A DNA stretch of 64,000 nucleotides from an uncultured beta proteobacterium (GCA_903838565.1 CAILZB010000112.1:1-64000); one strand, 5' to 3'. Shown: positions 19,190 to 29,793, counted from the first letter of the stretch. Notes: generated by a model from the sequence alone, not told the origin. Made by a program: numbers and translations.

Positions 19190-19268
19190 GGTTTCCTTGG
19201 AACACAGCCCGCGACAGCGGACCGACGGCCAAATGGTGGGGGCAGGACCTGAAAAAATCAAGCAAAAG

Positions 19269-19302
19269 AAAAGCCCGCAACCTTCACAGGCGACGGGCTT
19301 TG
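19269..19302 (-). terminator. rho-independent terminator after the intron-containing tRNA
   Basis: AAGCCCG at 19271-19277 pairs with CGGGCTT at 19294-19300. On the minus strand the stem is followed by TTTTCTTTT, placed 10 bases after the tRNA CCA end. Confidence 0.8.
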
Positions 19303-19310
19303 CGCCATCA

Positions 19311-19590
19311 TGGTGGGACGTGAAGGACTTGAACCTTCGACCAAAGGATTCGGATTTGTGTAGCTTTCGCTACTCTCTGGACTTTGCCTTCATCATAGCT
19401 TTCGCCTTAGACGGGTGCCGTCAAGTCTCTACACCTTCAAGGTGATTGCTCACCAAGCTTGGCTCGGCGTTGTCATATGCATCGCTGCACTTAGGGTTCG
19501 CCGAATTTGACACCATTCACACTCGGAGTTTCCTGCCAAGGTGCACAATTTTCATGAGTCCTCTGCTCTAACCAACTGAGCTAACGTCCC
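19311..19590 (-). tRNA. tRNA with CAU anticodon (tRNA-Ile2 or Met) interrupted by a group I intron
   Basis: On the minus strand exon 1 is 19590-19554 (37 nt) and exon 2 is 19350-19311 (40 nt); spliced they give a 77-nt tRNA. The acceptor stem GGGACGT pairs with ACGTCCC, the discriminator is A and CCA is encoded. The anticodon arm is GAGGA-CTCATAA-TCCTT with anticodon CAT, and the T arm is GAAGG-TTCAAGT-CCTTC. The CAU anticodon fits elongator Met or the lysidine-modified Ile2; the intron relationship to Azoarcus tRNA-Ile(CAU) favours Ile2, but identity needs a TilS-determinant comparison. A terminator follows. Confidence 0.9.
19351..19553 (-). ncRNA. group I (IC3-type) self-splicing intron in the tRNA anticodon loop
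   Basis: 203 nt inserted directly after anticodon position 36. The 5' exon ends CAT and the likely guide GTG lies eight bases into the intron, giving P1 with a T-G pair at the splice site. The conserved core can be read in order: GGTGTCAAATTCGGCG, then ACGCCGAGCCAAGC (P4-P6 side), GGTGTAGAGACTTGACGGC (P3/P7 core), CTAAGGC, GATGAAGGCAAAGTCC (P7-P3 3' strands) and GTAGCGAAAGCTACAC (P9 with a GAAA tetraloop). The last base is G, as required. Size and core are very close to the ~205-nt Azoarcus tRNA-Ile intron as I remember it. No homing endonuclease is present. Confidence 0.9.
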
Positions 19591-19635
19591 ACGCCGGCGA
19601 TTTTACCTGCTGCAAATTTGCGCGGTCCGCGGACA

Positions 19636-20640
19636 CTATTTGGGACGGCTGAGGGCGTTGCTCACGAGACGGGACGTGATGTCCACGATCTGGATCATCC
19701 GGTCGTACGGCATGCGAGTCGGACCGATGACCCCGAGCGTGCCGACGATCTGGCCGTCGACCTCGTACGGGGCGCTCACCACCGACAGTTCCTCGAACGG
19801 CACGGTCTGGCTTTCGCCGCCGATGTAGATGCGTATGCCCTCGGCCCGGCTGGAGACGTCGAGCAGGCGCATCAGCTGGGTCTTCTGCTCGAACAGGTCG
19901 AAGGCGTGGCGCAGATGGCCCATGTCGCCGGCGAAGTCGCTGACCGAGAGCAGGTTGCGCTCGCCCGAGATCACCACGTCGTCCTGCGCTTCGGTCAGCA
20001 CGTCGCTGCCGACCTGGACAGCAGCCTGCATCAGAGCGGCGATTTCGCCGCGCAGGGTTTCGACCTCATGCTTGAGGCGCTCGCGCACCTGCTCGATCGC
20101 CAGGCCCGCGTAGTTCGCGTTCAGGAAATTGGCCGCCTCCACCAGCTGCGACTGGGTGTAATCAGCCTCGGTGAAGATCACGCGGTTCTGCACGTCGCCT
20201 TCGGGCGAAACGATGATCACCAGGATGCGCTGCTGCGACAGGCGCAGGAACTCGATGTGGCGAAACACCGAGGTGCGCCGCGGCGCCATCACCACGCCGA
20301 CAAATTGCGACAGGTTGGAGAGCAGCTGCGCCGCGCTGGCAATGACCTTTTGCGGCTGCTCGCGCGCCAGACTGGGTGCCGACAGTTGCTCGCGATTGGC
20401 GGTCAGCATGGTGTCGACAAACAGACGGTAGCCGCGCGCCGTGGGAATGCGTCCGGCCGAGGTGTGGGGGCTGGCGATGAGGCCCAGATCTTCCAGATCG
20501 GCCATCACGTTGCGGATCGTCGCAGCCGACAAATCCAGACCCGACGCGCGCGAAAGCGTGCGCGAACCCACCGGCTGTCCATCGGCAATGTAGCGCTCCA
20601 CCAGAGCTTTGAGCAACAACTTGGCACGGTCATCGAGCAT
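19636..20640 (-). CDS. hrcA: heat-inducible transcription repressor HrcA
   Basis: A 334-residue repressor with an N-terminal winged helix ([27 protein letters not shown], then [16 protein letters not shown]), a GAF-like middle part and the C-terminal end [20 protein letters not shown] typical of HrcA. It represses groE/dnaK operons at CIRCE sites and is itself kept active by GroEL (established). It is divergent from nadK with only 28 bases between start codons, so at least one of the two promoters must lie inside the neighbouring coding sequence. No CIRCE palindrome is visible nearby. Confidence 0.95.
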   Translation of the reverse strand: MLDDRAKLLLKALVERYIADGQPVGSRTLSRASGLDLSAATIRNVMADLEDLGLIASPHTSAGRIPTARGYRLFVDTMLTANREQLSAPSLAREQPQKVIASAAQLLSNLSQFVGVVMAPRRTSVFRHIEFLRLSQQRILVIIVSPEGDVQNRVIFTEADYTQSQLVEAANFLNANYAGLAIEQVRERLKHEVETLRGEIAALMQAAVQVGSDVLTEAQDDVVISGERNLLSVSDFAGDMGHLRHAFDLFEQKTQLMRLLDVSSRAEGIRIYIGGESQTVPFEELSVVSAPYEVDGQIVGTLGVIGPTRMPYDRMIQIVDITSRLVSNALSRPK

Positions 20641-20668
20641 CGGTCCATTTTAATGATGTAATTTGCCG

Positions 20669-21574
20669 ATGAAATCGAAATTCCGTCACGTCGCGCTGAT
20701 CGGCAAATACCATACGTCGCTCAACGCCGGCACGTCCGCGCCCACTGACGCCATGCGTGACACCCTGCTGAAGATTTCCAGTTTTCTGCTGACGCAGGGC
20801 TGCGAGGTGGCGATCGAGGGCGAAACCGCGCGGCACAGCGGCCTGACCGGATTGCCGGTGCTGGACGTGGCCGCCATCGGCGCGCATTGCGACCTGGGAC
20901 TGGTGGTCGGCGGCGACGGAACGATGCTGGGGATCGGACGCCAGCTGGCGCGCTATGGCGTGCCGCTGATCGGGATCAACCACGGGCGCCTGGGCTTCAT
21001 GACCGACATCCCGCTGGAGAACTACGAGGCCACGCTCACGCCCATGCTGCAGGGCGCGTACGAGGAGGATCACCGCAGCCTGATGCACGCCAAGGTCATG
21101 CGCGAGGGCGAATGCGTGTTCGACGCCCTGGCGCTGAACGATGTGGTCGTGAACCGCGGCGGCACGGCCGGCATGCTGGAGCTCAGGGTTGAGGTGGACG
21201 GCCACTTTGTGGCGAACCAGCGTGTCGACGGACTCATCATCGCCACCCCCACCGGTTGCACCGCCTACGCCCTGTCCGCGGGCGGGCCGCTGCTGCACCC
21301 TTCCATCCCGGGCTGGGTGCTGGTGCCGATCGCGCCGCACACGCTGTCCAACCGCTCCATCGTGCTTGCTGACCAGTCCGAGGTCGCGATTGAAATCGTC
21401 GCCGGACGCGACGCCAGCGCCAACTTCGACATGCAGTCGCTGGCGTCACTGATGCGCGGCGACCGCATCATGGTGCGCAGGTCGCAATACCGCGTGCGCT
21501 TTCTTCATCCCAGGGGCTGGAGCTACTTCGATACGCTGCGCAACAAGCTGCACTGGAACGAGGGAGTGGCCTGA
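20669..21574 (+). CDS. nadK: NAD kinase
   Basis: A 301-residue enzyme that phosphorylates NAD to NADP with ATP. The motif [13 protein letters not shown] (near 76-88) holds the catalytic Asp. [22 protein letters not shown] and the C-terminal [17 protein letters not shown] are the remaining family signatures. ATG at 20669 is preferred; a TTG two codons upstream is also possible. It is followed by recN after two bases, a common nadK-recN operon. In this genome NADP supply by nadK and NADPH supply by pntAB are both in this window but not linked. Confidence 0.95.
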   Translation: MKSKFRHVALIGKYHTSLNAGTSAPTDAMRDTLLKISSFLLTQGCEVAIEGETARHSGLTGLPVLDVAAIGAHCDLGLVVGGDGTMLGIGRQLARYGVPLIGINHGRLGFMTDIPLENYEATLTPMLQGAYEEDHRSLMHAKVMREGECVFDALALNDVVVNRGGTAGMLELRVEVDGHFVANQRVDGLIIATPTGCTAYALSAGGPLLHPSIPGWVLVPIAPHTLSNRSIVLADQSEVAIEIVAGRDASANFDMQSLASLMRGDRIMVRRSQYRVRFLHPRGWSYFDTLRNKLHWNEGVA

Positions 21575-21576
21575 TC

Positions 21577-23226
21577 GTGAGCCTCAAACGCATCACGCTG
21601 CGCGACTTCGTCATCGTCACCCAGCTCGAACTCGACCTGTGCGGCGGCTTCACCGTGCTCACCGGGGAAACCGGCGCGGGCAAATCGATCCTGATCGACG
21701 CGCTGCAACTGGCGCTGGGCGCGCGCTCCGACACCGGGCTGATACGCGAAGGGGCGGCGCGCACCGAGGTCAGCGTCGAGTTCGACGCGGCCGAAGCGCT
21801 CGCGCCCTGGCTGGAGGAGGCCGGATTTGAGGCCGCCGAGGCGCTGCTGCTGCGGCGCACGCTGGACACGCAGGGCAAGAGCCGCGGCTGGATCAATGGC
21901 AGCCCGGCCACCGCAGCGCAGCTGCGCGAACTCGGCGAACGCCTGGTCGATATCCACGGCCAGCACGCCTGGCAAAGCCTGACCCGGCCCGACGCGGTGC
22001 GCGGCCTGCTCGACGCCTATGCCGGCGCCAGCACCGAAGCGCTCAAGCTGCTGTGGGATCGCTGGCGCCTGGACCAGCAGGCGTTGGCGCAGGCGCGTGC
22101 GGCGCAAGACTCGCTGCAGGTGGAGCGCGATCGCCTGCTCTGGCAGATTTCGGAGCTGGAAAAGCTCGCGCCCGCAGAGAACGAATGGGAGGAACTGAGC
22201 GCTGCCCACACCCGGCTCTCGCACGCGCAGACGCTGCTGGACGCGGCGCGCAACGCGCTTGCGGCACTGGACGAGGAAGACACCGGCGCGGTGTCGCGGC
22301 TGGCACGGGCGCACGAAGCGCTGCGCGCGGCCGAGCACCTCGAACCCGAGTTCAAGCCGCTGACCGAATTGATGGCGTCCTTGCTGGCGCAGTCGCAGGA
22401 CGCCGTGCATTCGCTGCGCGCCTATCAGCGACGCGACGACCTGGACCCCGAGGGCCTGGCGCAGCTCGATGTGCGCATGGCGCAGTGGATCTCGCTGGCG
22501 CGGCGCTACAAAAAAGCGCCCTCCGAACTGGCGCAGCTGCTGCTGCAGTGGAAGGCCGAACTGGCGCGACTCAACGCCAGCGCCGACCTGGCGGCGCTGG
22601 AACTGGCGCAAGCCGCGTCGGCTCAGGCCTATCGGCTGGAGGCCGACAAATTGTCCGGCGCGCGGCGCGCTGCGGCACCCCGCTTGGCGGGCGCGATCTC
22701 CAGCGCCATGCAGGGTCTGGGTATGCAGGGCGGACGCTTTGAAGTGCAGCTGGAAACCCTGGCACAGGCGACGAGCAGCGGCATGGAGGAGATCAGCTTC
22801 CTGGTTGCGGGACACGCGGGAACGACGCCACGCCCGGTGGGCAAGGTGGCATCGGGCGGCGAGCTGTCGCGCATCGCACTGGCGATTGCCGTCACCACCA
22901 GCCAGCTTGGCTCCGCCCAGACGCTGATCTTCGACGAGGTCGACGCCGGCGTCGGTGGCGCCGTGGCGCAGACTGTGGGCCGCCTGATGCAGCAGTTGGG
23001 TCGCGACCGCCAGGTGCTGGCCGTCACGCACCTGCCGCAAGTCGCAGCCTGCGGCGATCAGCACCTGGTGGTGGCCAAGCAGCGCCAGGGCGACGCCACC
23101 GTCAGCACGGTGGCCGCGGCGAGCGGTGAACAGCGCGTCGACGAAATCGCCCGCATGCTCGGCGGCGAGCATCTGTCCCTCACCACCTTGGCCCACGCCC
23201 GGGAAATGCTGGAGCGCACGGCATGA
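21577..23226 (+). CDS. recN: DNA repair protein RecN
   Basis: A 549-residue SMC-like ATPase for double-strand-break repair. Walker A is [17 protein letters not shown] near residues 27-43. A central coiled coil (~160-350, rich in Ala/Gln/Glu/Leu) is followed by the ABC signature [16 protein letters not shown] near 425 and Walker [13 protein letters not shown] near 452. The start is GTG two bases after the nadK stop. The last four bases overlap the start of rapZ (ATGA), so nadK-recN-rapZ form one translationally coupled unit. No LexA box can be seen because the gene is internal. Confidence 0.96.
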   Translation: MSLKRITLRDFVIVTQLELDLCGGFTVLTGETGAGKSILIDALQLALGARSDTGLIREGAARTEVSVEFDAAEALAPWLEEAGFEAAEALLLRRTLDTQGKSRGWINGSPATAAQLRELGERLVDIHGQHAWQSLTRPDAVRGLLDAYAGASTEALKLLWDRWRLDQQALAQARAAQDSLQVERDRLLWQISELEKLAPAENEWEELSAAHTRLSHAQTLLDAARNALAALDEEDTGAVSRLARAHEALRAAEHLEPEFKPLTELMASLLAQSQDAVHSLRAYQRRDDLDPEGLAQLDVRMAQWISLARRYKKAPSELAQLLLQWKAELARLNASADLAALELAQAASAQAYRLEADKLSGARRAAAPRLAGAISSAMQGLGMQGGRFEVQLETLAQATSSGMEEISFLVAGHAGTTPRPVGKVASGGELSRIALAIAVTTSQLGSAQTLIFDEVDAGVGGAVAQTVGRLMQQLGRDRQVLAVTHLPQVAACGDQHLVVAKQRQGDATVSTVAAASGEQRVDEIARMLGGEHLSLTTLAHAREMLERTA

Positions 23227-24086
23227 ACATGGACCTCGTCCTCATCACCGGCATGTCGGGCTCGGGCAAGTCGGTGGCGCTGCACGCGCTAGAAGACGCG
23301 GGCTACTACTGCGTCGACAATCTGCCGCCCGAGTTGCTGCTGTCCTTTGTGGCGCTGGAGCACCAGCATGGCGCCAAGCGCGTGGCCATTGCGATGGATG
23401 TGCGCAGCGCCACCTCGCTGCCGCTGGTGCCGGCGCAACTGGCCGAGCTGTGCCGACAGGATGTGCGCATCAAGCCACTGTTTCTGGACTCCACCACCGA
23501 CACACTGGTGCGCCGCTATTCGGAAACCCGGCGCCTGCACCCACTGTCGCGTCCCGACGTTCCCGATCAGCGGCGTGCGCTGGTCGAGGCCATCGAGTTG
23601 GAACGCCAGTTGCTTTCCGTCATGCGCGAGCAGGCGCATGTGATCGACACCAGCCTCCTTCGCGCCTCGCAGCTCCAGGGCTACGTCAAGGCGCTCATCA
23701 GCGCGCCCACCAGTCAGATGAGCCTGGTGTTCGAATCCTTTTCCTTCAAGCGCGGCATTCCCACCGACGCTGACTTTGTCTTCGACGTGCGCATGCTGCC
23801 CAATCCGCACTACGAACCCGAGTTGCGCGCCTTGACCGGACGGGACGAACCGGTGGCCCAGTTCCTGCTGAAACAAGCCGAGGTCGCACAGATGCAGCAG
23901 CACATAGCGCAGTTTCTGAACCATTGGCTGGACGCCCTGGCGCGCGATCACCGCAGCTATGTCACCGTGGGCATAGGCTGCACCGGCGGCCAGCATCGCT
24001 CGGTCTTTCTGGTGGAGCAGCTTGCGCTGGCTTTTGCCAAGCGCTGGACCACGCTCAAGCGCCACCGCGAACTCGACGACCGCTGA
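23223..24086 (+). CDS. rapZ: RNase adapter protein RapZ / YvcJ-family nucleotide-binding protein
   Basis: A 287-residue P-loop protein. GMSGSGKS is at residues 10-17, a second motif DNLPPELL lies near 35, and the C-terminal domain contains [18 protein letters not shown], which binds metabolites such as glucosamine-6-phosphate in E. coli RapZ. In E. coli it guides RNase E to the small RNA GlmZ; this regulatory role may not apply in betaproteobacteria, where the gene usually sits near hprK/PTS genes. Here it is instead fused into the nadK-recN unit. A perfect 6-bp hairpin (24082-24097) covers its stop and the 6-base gap to convergent mutY. Confidence 0.92.
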   Translation: MNMDLVLITGMSGSGKSVALHALEDAGYYCVDNLPPELLLSFVALEHQHGAKRVAIAMDVRSATSLPLVPAQLAELCRQDVRIKPLFLDSTTDTLVRRYSETRRLHPLSRPDVPDQRRALVEAIELERQLLSVMREQAHVIDTSLLRASQLQGYVKALISAPTSQMSLVFESFSFKRGIPTDADFVFDVRMLPNPHYEPELRALTGRDEPVAQFLLKQAEVAQMQQHIAQFLNHWLDALARDHRSYVTVGIGCTGGQHRSVFLVEQLALAFAKRWTTLKRHRELDDR

Positions 24087-24092
24087 CTTTCG

Positions 24093-25139
24093 TCAGCTCA
24101 AGCCGCCCAGCAGCGTCCTGATGGGCGCGGGCAAACCCAAGGTGGGCCAATGCTCAGGCCCGAACCATGAACCTTCCAGCGCCAGCGCCGCGCGTTTTGG
24201 CAGCGCCACCCGTAACGGATGCAGGAACAAGTCCTTGTGCGTCAGCACGTGGCGCACCACCGGCAGCGCAGACCCGTTGCCGCGCAGGCGCTGCGGCAGC
24301 GCCGCCAGCAAGGAGGCTTCGCTGTCAAACACCGGCAGGCAATGCAGGCTCGCCCAGACGCCGCGCTGGGGCCGGCGCAGCAACCAGGCCGCACCCTGTT
24401 CATCGTGCGCCCACAACAGCCACAGGGACTCCGACGTGCGCTTGAGCTTGCGCGTGCGCACCGGGTACTTGTGGGTTTCGCCCTCGGCATGCGCCACACA
24501 GAGTTCCTGCACCGGGCAGTCCGTGCACGTGGGCCTTGTGCGTGAGCACAGTCTGGAGCCCAGATCCATCAGCCCCTGCGTGTAGCGCGGCATGCTCTGG
24601 GCCAGATCGGCCTGCGGCAGCAGGCCTTGAGCCAGATCCCACAGCGCGCGCTCGTTCGACGCCAGCGCCAGGTCGGCGTCAAACCCCAGCACGCGCGCGA
24701 GCACCCGTCTGACGTTGCCATCCAGGATCGCCACGCGCTCGCTGTGGCAAAAAGCGGCAATCGCCGCTGCGGTGGAGCGGCCAATCCCAGGCAACTCCTG
24801 CAGCTCCTGTGCGCTGCGCGGGAATTCGCCGCCGTGCTGCCGCAGCACCTGCTGCGCGCAGCGGTGCAGGTTGCGGGCCCGGCTGTAATAGCCCAAGCCG
24901 CTCCACATCGACAGGACCTCGTCCAGATCGGCCAGAGCCAGCTTTTTCACGTCCGGAAAACGAATCAGAAAAGCCTCGTAGTACGCCATCACGGTGCTGA
25001 CCTGGGTCTGCTGCAGCATGATCTCGGAGAGCCAGACGCGGTAGGGGTCTCGCGTCGCCTGCCACGGCAGGTCGTGGCGGCCCGAGGTCTTCTGCCAGCG
25101 CACGATCCTGCCAGAAAAATCCGGCTCGCCCAGGCTCAT
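24093..25139 (-). CDS. mutY: A/G-specific adenine glycosylase
   Basis: A 348-residue base-excision repair enzyme that removes adenine opposite 8-oxoguanine. IMLQQTQVSTV holds the recognition residues, LPGIGRSTAAAIAAF is the helix-hairpin-helix, and AILDGNVRRVLAR carries the catalytic Asp. A [4Fe-4S] cluster is formed by C-x6-C-x2-C-x5-C in CSRTRPTCTDCPVQELC (near 200-216). The C-terminal Nudix-like domain is complete, although short. It overlaps the 3' end of the upstream dynamin-like gene by 4 bases (ATGA). mutM, which acts on the same lesion, is the next gene upstream. Confidence 0.96.
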   Translation of the reverse strand: MSLGEPDFSGRIVRWQKTSGRHDLPWQATRDPYRVWLSEIMLQQTQVSTVMAYYEAFLIRFPDVKKLALADLDEVLSMWSGLGYYSRARNLHRCAQQVLRQHGGEFPRSAQELQELPGIGRSTAAAIAAFCHSERVAILDGNVRRVLARVLGFDADLALASNERALWDLAQGLLPQADLAQSMPRYTQGLMDLGSRLCSRTRPTCTDCPVQELCVAHAEGETHKYPVRTRKLKRTSESLWLLWAHDEQGAAWLLRRPQRGVWASLHCLPVFDSEASLLAALPQRLRGNGSALPVVRHVLTHKDLFLHPLRVALPKRAALALEGSWFGPEHWPTLGLPAPIRTLLGGLS

Positions 25140-27133
25140 TCGGGGTCGCTGAGCAGCGGCACGGCGGTCGTGTCGGTTGCGGGCGCGTTCATCACATAGA
25201 GCGTGAGCTCACCCAGTTTGGACTCGATGCGCAGCAGGTCCGCCTCGCTCGCCTCGATTTCCCCGATGCGTTCGTCCAGCCCGCCTGCGGCCTGCTGAAT
25301 ACGCTCGATCGCCGCGATGCGCCGGCCAAAAGACTTGCGCCGTTCGCGCAGTTGCGCGTCCAGCTGCGCCGTTGCCGATTTGCTCCAGAGCTCAACCTCG
25401 CTCAGCGCCGACTCGTACAGCACGCGCACGCGCGAAGCCAGAGCACGAACCAGCCGCTCGGTGAAGTCGGCCTGAGCCAGCCGCAGCACGTTGCCCACGC
25501 CCAGGTACTGCTGGTGGTTGCGCTGCACCTGCTCCAGGTCGCGTTCGTATTTCGCCAGATCCGGCTCCGCCGGCACCTGCAGCGAGAAACCGTAATCGGC
25601 GTTCAGCTGGCGAAAGGTCGCGCCCAGCATGGAGTGAATTTCGGCCATGATGGACTGAACCTGCCCCAGGCCGGTCGTCAGGCGCGCAAAGGTTTCGGCG
25701 TAGGTTTTCTTCAGGCCAAACTTGATGCCGGGCTGACGCAGCGACGTGTTCAGGGTCAGCATCTCGGCCTTGAGAGCGGAGACGCCCAGAATGTCGAAGG
25801 CATCGCGCAGCAACTTCATGTGCACCGATCGGACCGCATGAATCCTGATGTTACTCTGACCAAATTCCTTGAGTTCCTGATCGATGCGCAGCCGCATGCG
25901 CTGGATGACGCCGGCATTCTTGCCGCGCAGACTCTTGAGCTCAAGCATCTGCTCCGCGAGGTCGCGCCGGCGCATGTGCACTACGCGCGCAGCCTCGGTG
26001 CGCAGATCCGTGATGCCCACGGCCACGGCCGAGCGCAGGATCTTCTGCCGCTGCCCCAGCACTCCATGGGCCAGGGCGTCCTCCAGCGCCGGCAGGCAGC
26101 TGGCCCTGAGCAAGGCCTTGTCATTCGTCACCTTGGCCACCAGGCCGCGTTGCGCCGAAATCGGTATCACCTGCTCCAGCGGCAGGCCCAGGATTTCGGC
26201 GGACGTGGCGCGCTGGCGATCGATCTGGGCCTGCACCTGCTCGGGCGTGCTCAGCGCGTCCCACAGCGTGTCGATCTTGTTCAGCACCACCAGGCGCGAG
26301 GAAATGCCGTCGGCTTCGGTGATCAGGTGTTCGCGCCAGATCGCCAGGTCCGACTTGGTCACGCCAGTGTCTGCGCCCAGGATGAAAACCACGGCGTGCG
26401 CCTGTGGAATCAGATTCACCGTCAATTCCGGCTCGGCACCGATCGCGTTCAGGCCAGGCGTATCCAGGATCACCAGGCCCTGCTTGAGCAGGGGGTGGGC
26501 AAAATTGATCAGCGCGTGGCGCCACTTGGGCACTTCGACCAGGCCTTTGGCGTCCAGAGGCGGGTTGTCCTCGGGTGTTTCATCGTGCCAGAACCCCAGC
26601 GCCCGCGCCTCGTCCTGACTCACGCGCCGGACCTCGGCCACCTTCTCCAGGGCTTTGGCCAGTTGCGCCGGGTTGTTCACATCCAGATCGACGCGCATCC
26701 ACTGCTCGGGCGCCAGGCGCCACTCCATCAGCGACTGCGGCTGCAAACGGGTTTCGATCGGCAACAGCCGCAAACAAGGGTCAACCTGCGCGTCGTAGCC
26801 CAGCTCGGTCGGGCACATCGTGGTGCGCCCCGCGCTGGCGGGCATGATGCGCCGGCCATACTGGGCGAAGAAGATCGCGTTGATGAGTTCCGATTTCCCA
26901 CGGGAAAACTCGGCCACAAACGCCACCATCACCTTGTCGGAGCGCACCTGCTCCTCCAGATGCGCAAGCCGCTCCTGCACGGCCGCATCCATCAGCTCGT
27001 GCGAGTCCATCCAGTCCGACAGCAGTTTCAAGCGCAGCGCGAATTCACGCCGCCACGCGCCGTGTTGCCCGAATTGCTGATTGAAGGAAGTTCTCACCGA
27101 GTCCTTGATTAACGTGAAAGAGCCAACTTTCAT
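25136..27133 (-). CDS. dynamin-like GTPase family protein
   Basis: A 665-residue protein with an N-terminal helical region followed by a GTPase domain. The P-loop is AEFSRGKSELINAIFF (near 73-88), the switch I Thr is in RTTMCPTE, G3 is ILDTPGLNAIG (near 238) and G4 is VVLNKIDTLWD (near 290). The C-terminal half (~340-650) is helical with coiled-coil character, as in bacterial dynamin-like proteins that remodel or repair membranes. No transmembrane helix is obvious. It is translationally coupled to mutY. Its role is unknown; the pairing with oxidative DNA repair genes is worth noting. Confidence 0.85.
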   Translation of the reverse strand: MKVGSFTLIKDSVRTSFNQQFGQHGAWRREFALRLKLLSDWMDSHELMDAAVQERLAHLEEQVRSDKVMVAFVAEFSRGKSELINAIFFAQYGRRIMPASAGRTTMCPTELGYDAQVDPCLRLLPIETRLQPQSLMEWRLAPEQWMRVDLDVNNPAQLAKALEKVAEVRRVSQDEARALGFWHDETPEDNPPLDAKGLVEVPKWRHALINFAHPLLKQGLVILDTPGLNAIGAEPELTVNLIPQAHAVVFILGADTGVTKSDLAIWREHLITEADGISSRLVVLNKIDTLWDALSTPEQVQAQIDRQRATSAEILGLPLEQVIPISAQRGLVAKVTNDKALLRASCLPALEDALAHGVLGQRQKILRSAVAVGITDLRTEAARVVHMRRRDLAEQMLELKSLRGKNAGVIQRMRLRIDQELKEFGQSNIRIHAVRSVHMKLLRDAFDILGVSALKAEMLTLNTSLRQPGIKFGLKKTYAETFARLTTGLGQVQSIMAEIHSMLGATFRQLNADYGFSLQVPAEPDLAKYERDLEQVQRNHQQYLGVGNVLRLAQADFTERLVRALASRVRVLYESALSEVELWSKSATAQLDAQLRERRKSFGRRIAAIERIQQAAGGLDERIGEIEASEADLLRIESKLGELTLYVMNAPATDTTAVPLLSDPE

Positions 27134-27195
27134 GCATCGGGGCGGTGCGCCGCCGAAACAGGAAGGTCAGGAATTCAATATAACATTGGAACGCA

Positions 27196-28011
27196 TCAGG
27201 CCTTTTGACACTGGGAACACCAGTAGGTCGAGCGCTGCCCCTGACGCATGAGCCGCACGGGTTTGGCGCACACCTTGCACGGCAAGCCCTCGCGGCCATA
27301 GACCATCGCCTCCAGCTGGAAGTAGCCGTTCTCGCCCTTGGCATTGGAGAAGTCGCGCAGCGTGCTGCCGCCCTTTTCCACGGCACGTGCCAGCACGTCA
27401 CAGATGGCGGCGTGCAAGCGGCTCGCCTGACGCTTGGTGATGCGACTCGCCTTCAACGTGGGTCGGATTCCCGCCAGAAAAAGCGTTTCGCAGGCATAGA
27501 TGTTTCCCACGCCTACCACCACCTGCCCGCCCAGCAACACCTGCTTGATGGCGGAACCTCGGCGCTTGAGGCCGGCGTGGAACGCGTCCAGCGCAAAGTC
27601 GGCGCTCAGCGGCTCCAGCCCCAGTTTTCCCAGCAGCTTTTGCGCCTGCGGCGAGTCCTCGCCCGGGACATAGACGACGGCGCCAAAGCGGCGCGGATCG
27701 TTCAGGCGCAGCAGGCCGCGCGCGGTCAGCAGGTCAAAGTGATCGTGCGGGCCGGCAGCAGGCTGTTTGCGCGAGAAACTCAGGCTCCCGGACATGCCCA
27801 GGTGCATCAGCAGGATTCCCTGGTCCAGGTCCAGCAGCAAGTATTTTCCGCGGCGGCGCACCGCGCGCACATGCTGGCCGACAAGCTGCTCTGGCGCCGC
27901 ACCCAAGGGCCAGCGCAGGGGCTTGCCGACGCGCACCGATTCGACCACTGCGCCGGCGATGGCGCTCGCAAAGCTCAGGCGCGTGACTTCGACTTCGGGT
28001 AATTCGGGCAT
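27196..28011 (-). CDS. mutM: formamidopyrimidine-DNA glycosylase
   Basis: A 271-residue bifunctional glycosylase/AP lyase for 8-oxoguanine and ring-opened purines. The N-terminus MPELPEVEV provides the catalytic Pro2 and Glu3, and [11 protein letters not shown] supplies the conserved Lys near 57. [16 protein letters not shown] is the helix-two-turn-helix, and the C-terminal zinc finger is C-x2-C (PCKVCAKP) with C-x2-C (WCSQC). It is divergent from the TPR-lolB-ispE operon with 21 bases between the starts. mutM, the dynamin-like gene and mutY are all in the same direction and may form one unit, although mutM is 62 bases from the GTPase gene. Confidence 0.96.
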   Translation of the reverse strand: MPELPEVEVTRLSFASAIAGAVVESVRVGKPLRWPLGAAPEQLVGQHVRAVRRRGKYLLLDLDQGILLMHLGMSGSLSFSRKQPAAGPHDHFDLLTARGLLRLNDPRRFGAVVYVPGEDSPQAQKLLGKLGLEPLSADFALDAFHAGLKRRGSAIKQVLLGGQVVVGVGNIYACETLFLAGIRPTLKASRITKRQASRLHAAICDVLARAVEKGGSTLRDFSNAKGENGYFQLEAMVYGREGLPCKVCAKPVRLMRQGQRSTYWCSQCQKA

Positions 28012-28032
28012 GGATACAAAGGAGTAACGACT

Positions 28033-29793
28033 GTGGATTATTATGGCCCGATGTTGCGCTTACACCGTCTGGCCCTTTTGCCCCTCGTTGCCCTTTCGCT
28101 GGCGGTATCGGCCCAGCAAACTCCCTCAGTCGCCGTGCCGGAGCCCGAGGCGACGTCGCCCATGGACGATGCCTTGCTGTATCAGCTGTTGCTGGCAGAA
28201 ATCAATTCGAACGAAGGCGAGCCGGCCGCGGCCTATGCGCTTTTTCTGGATGCCGCGCGCAAAGCCAACGACGCCCAGCTGTACCACCGCGCGGTTGAGA
28301 TCGCCCTGCAGTCGCGCGCGGGCGACGCTGCCTTGCAGGCGGCTCGCGCCTGGAAAGAAGCGCAACCCCAGTCGCCACAGGCGAACCGTTACGTGCTGCA
28401 GATCCTGATCGGACTGAATCGGATCAGCGAAACGCTGGAGCCCCTCAAGACCGAGTTGGCCGGCATCGAACCCGCACAGCGCTCGTTTGCGCTGAACACC
28501 ATCGCCCGGCAGTTCCTGCGCGCGGCCGACAAGAAGGCCGCGGTGGAGGTTGTGGAAAAGGCGCTGCGGGCCGACTTGAGGACGCCCCAGACGATGGCGG
28601 CTGCCTGGACCGTGGTGGCCCGCCTGCGCCTGAATGCGGGTGATCTGGAGGGCGCGGACGAGGCCACCAAGCGGGTGCTGGAGCTGAACCAAGCCACCGA
28701 AGGTGCAGCGCTGCTGGCGCTGGAGTTGATGGCGCAAAACCGTGCCCCCGGTGAGCCCCTGATGCTTGCGCAATTGCAGGGCAAGAACGACCCCGGCATC
28801 CGCATGGCCTACGCCCGGCTGCTGCTGCAGGCGCAGCGCTACACCGACGCCGCCGGCCAGATTCACGCCGCGATCGAACAGCAACCCGACTTTGAGGCCG
28901 CCTGGCTGATGCAGGGCGCGCTGCAACTGGAAAAGCAGCAATACGAGGAAGCTGAAGTCTCGCTCAAGCGCTACCTGTCGCTGGTCGAGGGCCGATCGGC
29001 ATCCCTCGCCGGCGACGAACGCGGGCTCGGCACGGCTCAGGCTTATCTCTACCTGGCAGACATCGCGACCCGGCGCAAGGACTACGCCGCGGCCCAGGGC
29101 TGGCTCGAGCACGTGGACGATGCCAAGGAGATCGTGGCGGTGCAAACACGGCGCGCCAATATTCTGGCGCTGCAGGGGAAACTGGCCGAGGCAAGGCTGA
29201 TCGTCCAGGGCCTTCCCGGGCGCAACCCGGACGAGCTAAGGACCCGCCTGCTGATGGAGGCCCAGCTGCTGCGCGAGGCCAAGCAGTACCACATGGCCTA
29301 CGAGCTGCTGCGCCAGGCGACGACCGAGGCCGCGACCGATCCGGAAGTCCAGTATGAGCAAGCCATGCTCGCGGAGAAATTGGGCGAGCTGGGCGAAATG
29401 GAGCGTCTGCTGCGCGCCGTGATTTCCACCAAACCCGACTACCAGGCCGCCTACAACGCGCTCGGGTATTCGCTCGCCGACCGCAATCTGCGCCTGGCGG
29501 AAGCCAAGCTGCTGATTCAAAAGGCGCTGGAGCTCGCACCGGGCGATCCCTTCATTTCCGACAGTCTGGGATGGGTCGAATTCCGCCTGGGAAACAAGGA
29601 TGAAGCGGCGCGCATTCTGGAAGCCGCTTACCGCGCCCGCCCCGACGCCGAAATTGCCGCGCACCTGGGAGAAGTCCTCTGGAGCCTGGGACAAAAGGAG
29701 CGCGCCGTGGATTTCTTCAAGGAGGCGACGAAGCTGAACTCCGGCAACGAGACCCTGGGCGAAACGCTCAAGCGACTGCACGTGAAATGGTGA
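28033..29793 (+). CDS. exported tetratricopeptide repeat protein
   Basis: A 586-residue protein starting at GTG (AAAGGAG at 28018-28024), with an ATG six codons later as an alternative. A signal peptide (to about AVSAQQ) is followed by a Pro/Ala linker and many TPR-like helical hairpins along the whole length, for example near 90-125, 300-335 and 420-540 ([31 protein letters not shown] being a clear unit). Homologues precede lolB in many betaproteobacteria. A periplasmic scaffold role is inferred. Its stop overlaps the lolB start by 7 bases. Confidence 0.85.
   Translation: MDYYGPMLRLHRLALLPLVALSLAVSAQQTPSVAVPEPEATSPMDDALLYQLLLAEINSNEGEPAAAYALFLDAARKANDAQLYHRAVEIALQSRAGDAALQAARAWKEAQPQSPQANRYVLQILIGLNRISETLEPLKTELAGIEPAQRSFALNTIARQFLRAADKKAAVEVVEKALRADLRTPQTMAAAWTVVARLRLNAGDLEGADEATKRVLELNQATEGAALLALELMAQNRAPGEPLMLAQLQGKNDPGIRMAYARLLLQAQRYTDAAGQIHAAIEQQPDFEAAWLMQGALQLEKQQYEEAEVSLKRYLSLVEGRSASLAGDERGLGTAQAYLYLADIATRRKDYAAAQGWLEHVDDAKEIVAVQTRRANILALQGKLAEARLIVQGLPGRNPDELRTRLLMEAQLLREAKQYHMAYELLRQATTEAATDPEVQYEQAMLAEKLGELGEMERLLRAVISTKPDYQAAYNALGYSLADRNLRLAEAKLLIQKALELAPGDPFISDSLGWVEFRLGNKDEAARILEAAYRARPDAEIAAHLGEVLWSLGQKERAVDFFKEATKLNSGNETLGETLKRLHVKW

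Noticed and set aside
19158..19445. 95-codon plus-strand frame near htpX and the tRNA
   Set aside because: It lies antisense to the intron-containing tRNA and its terminator; no coding features.
24082..24097. Perfect 6-bp hairpin between rapZ and mutY as an intrinsic terminator
   Set aside because: No T-run on either strand and the stem covers both stop codons; termination by this hairpin alone is doubtful.
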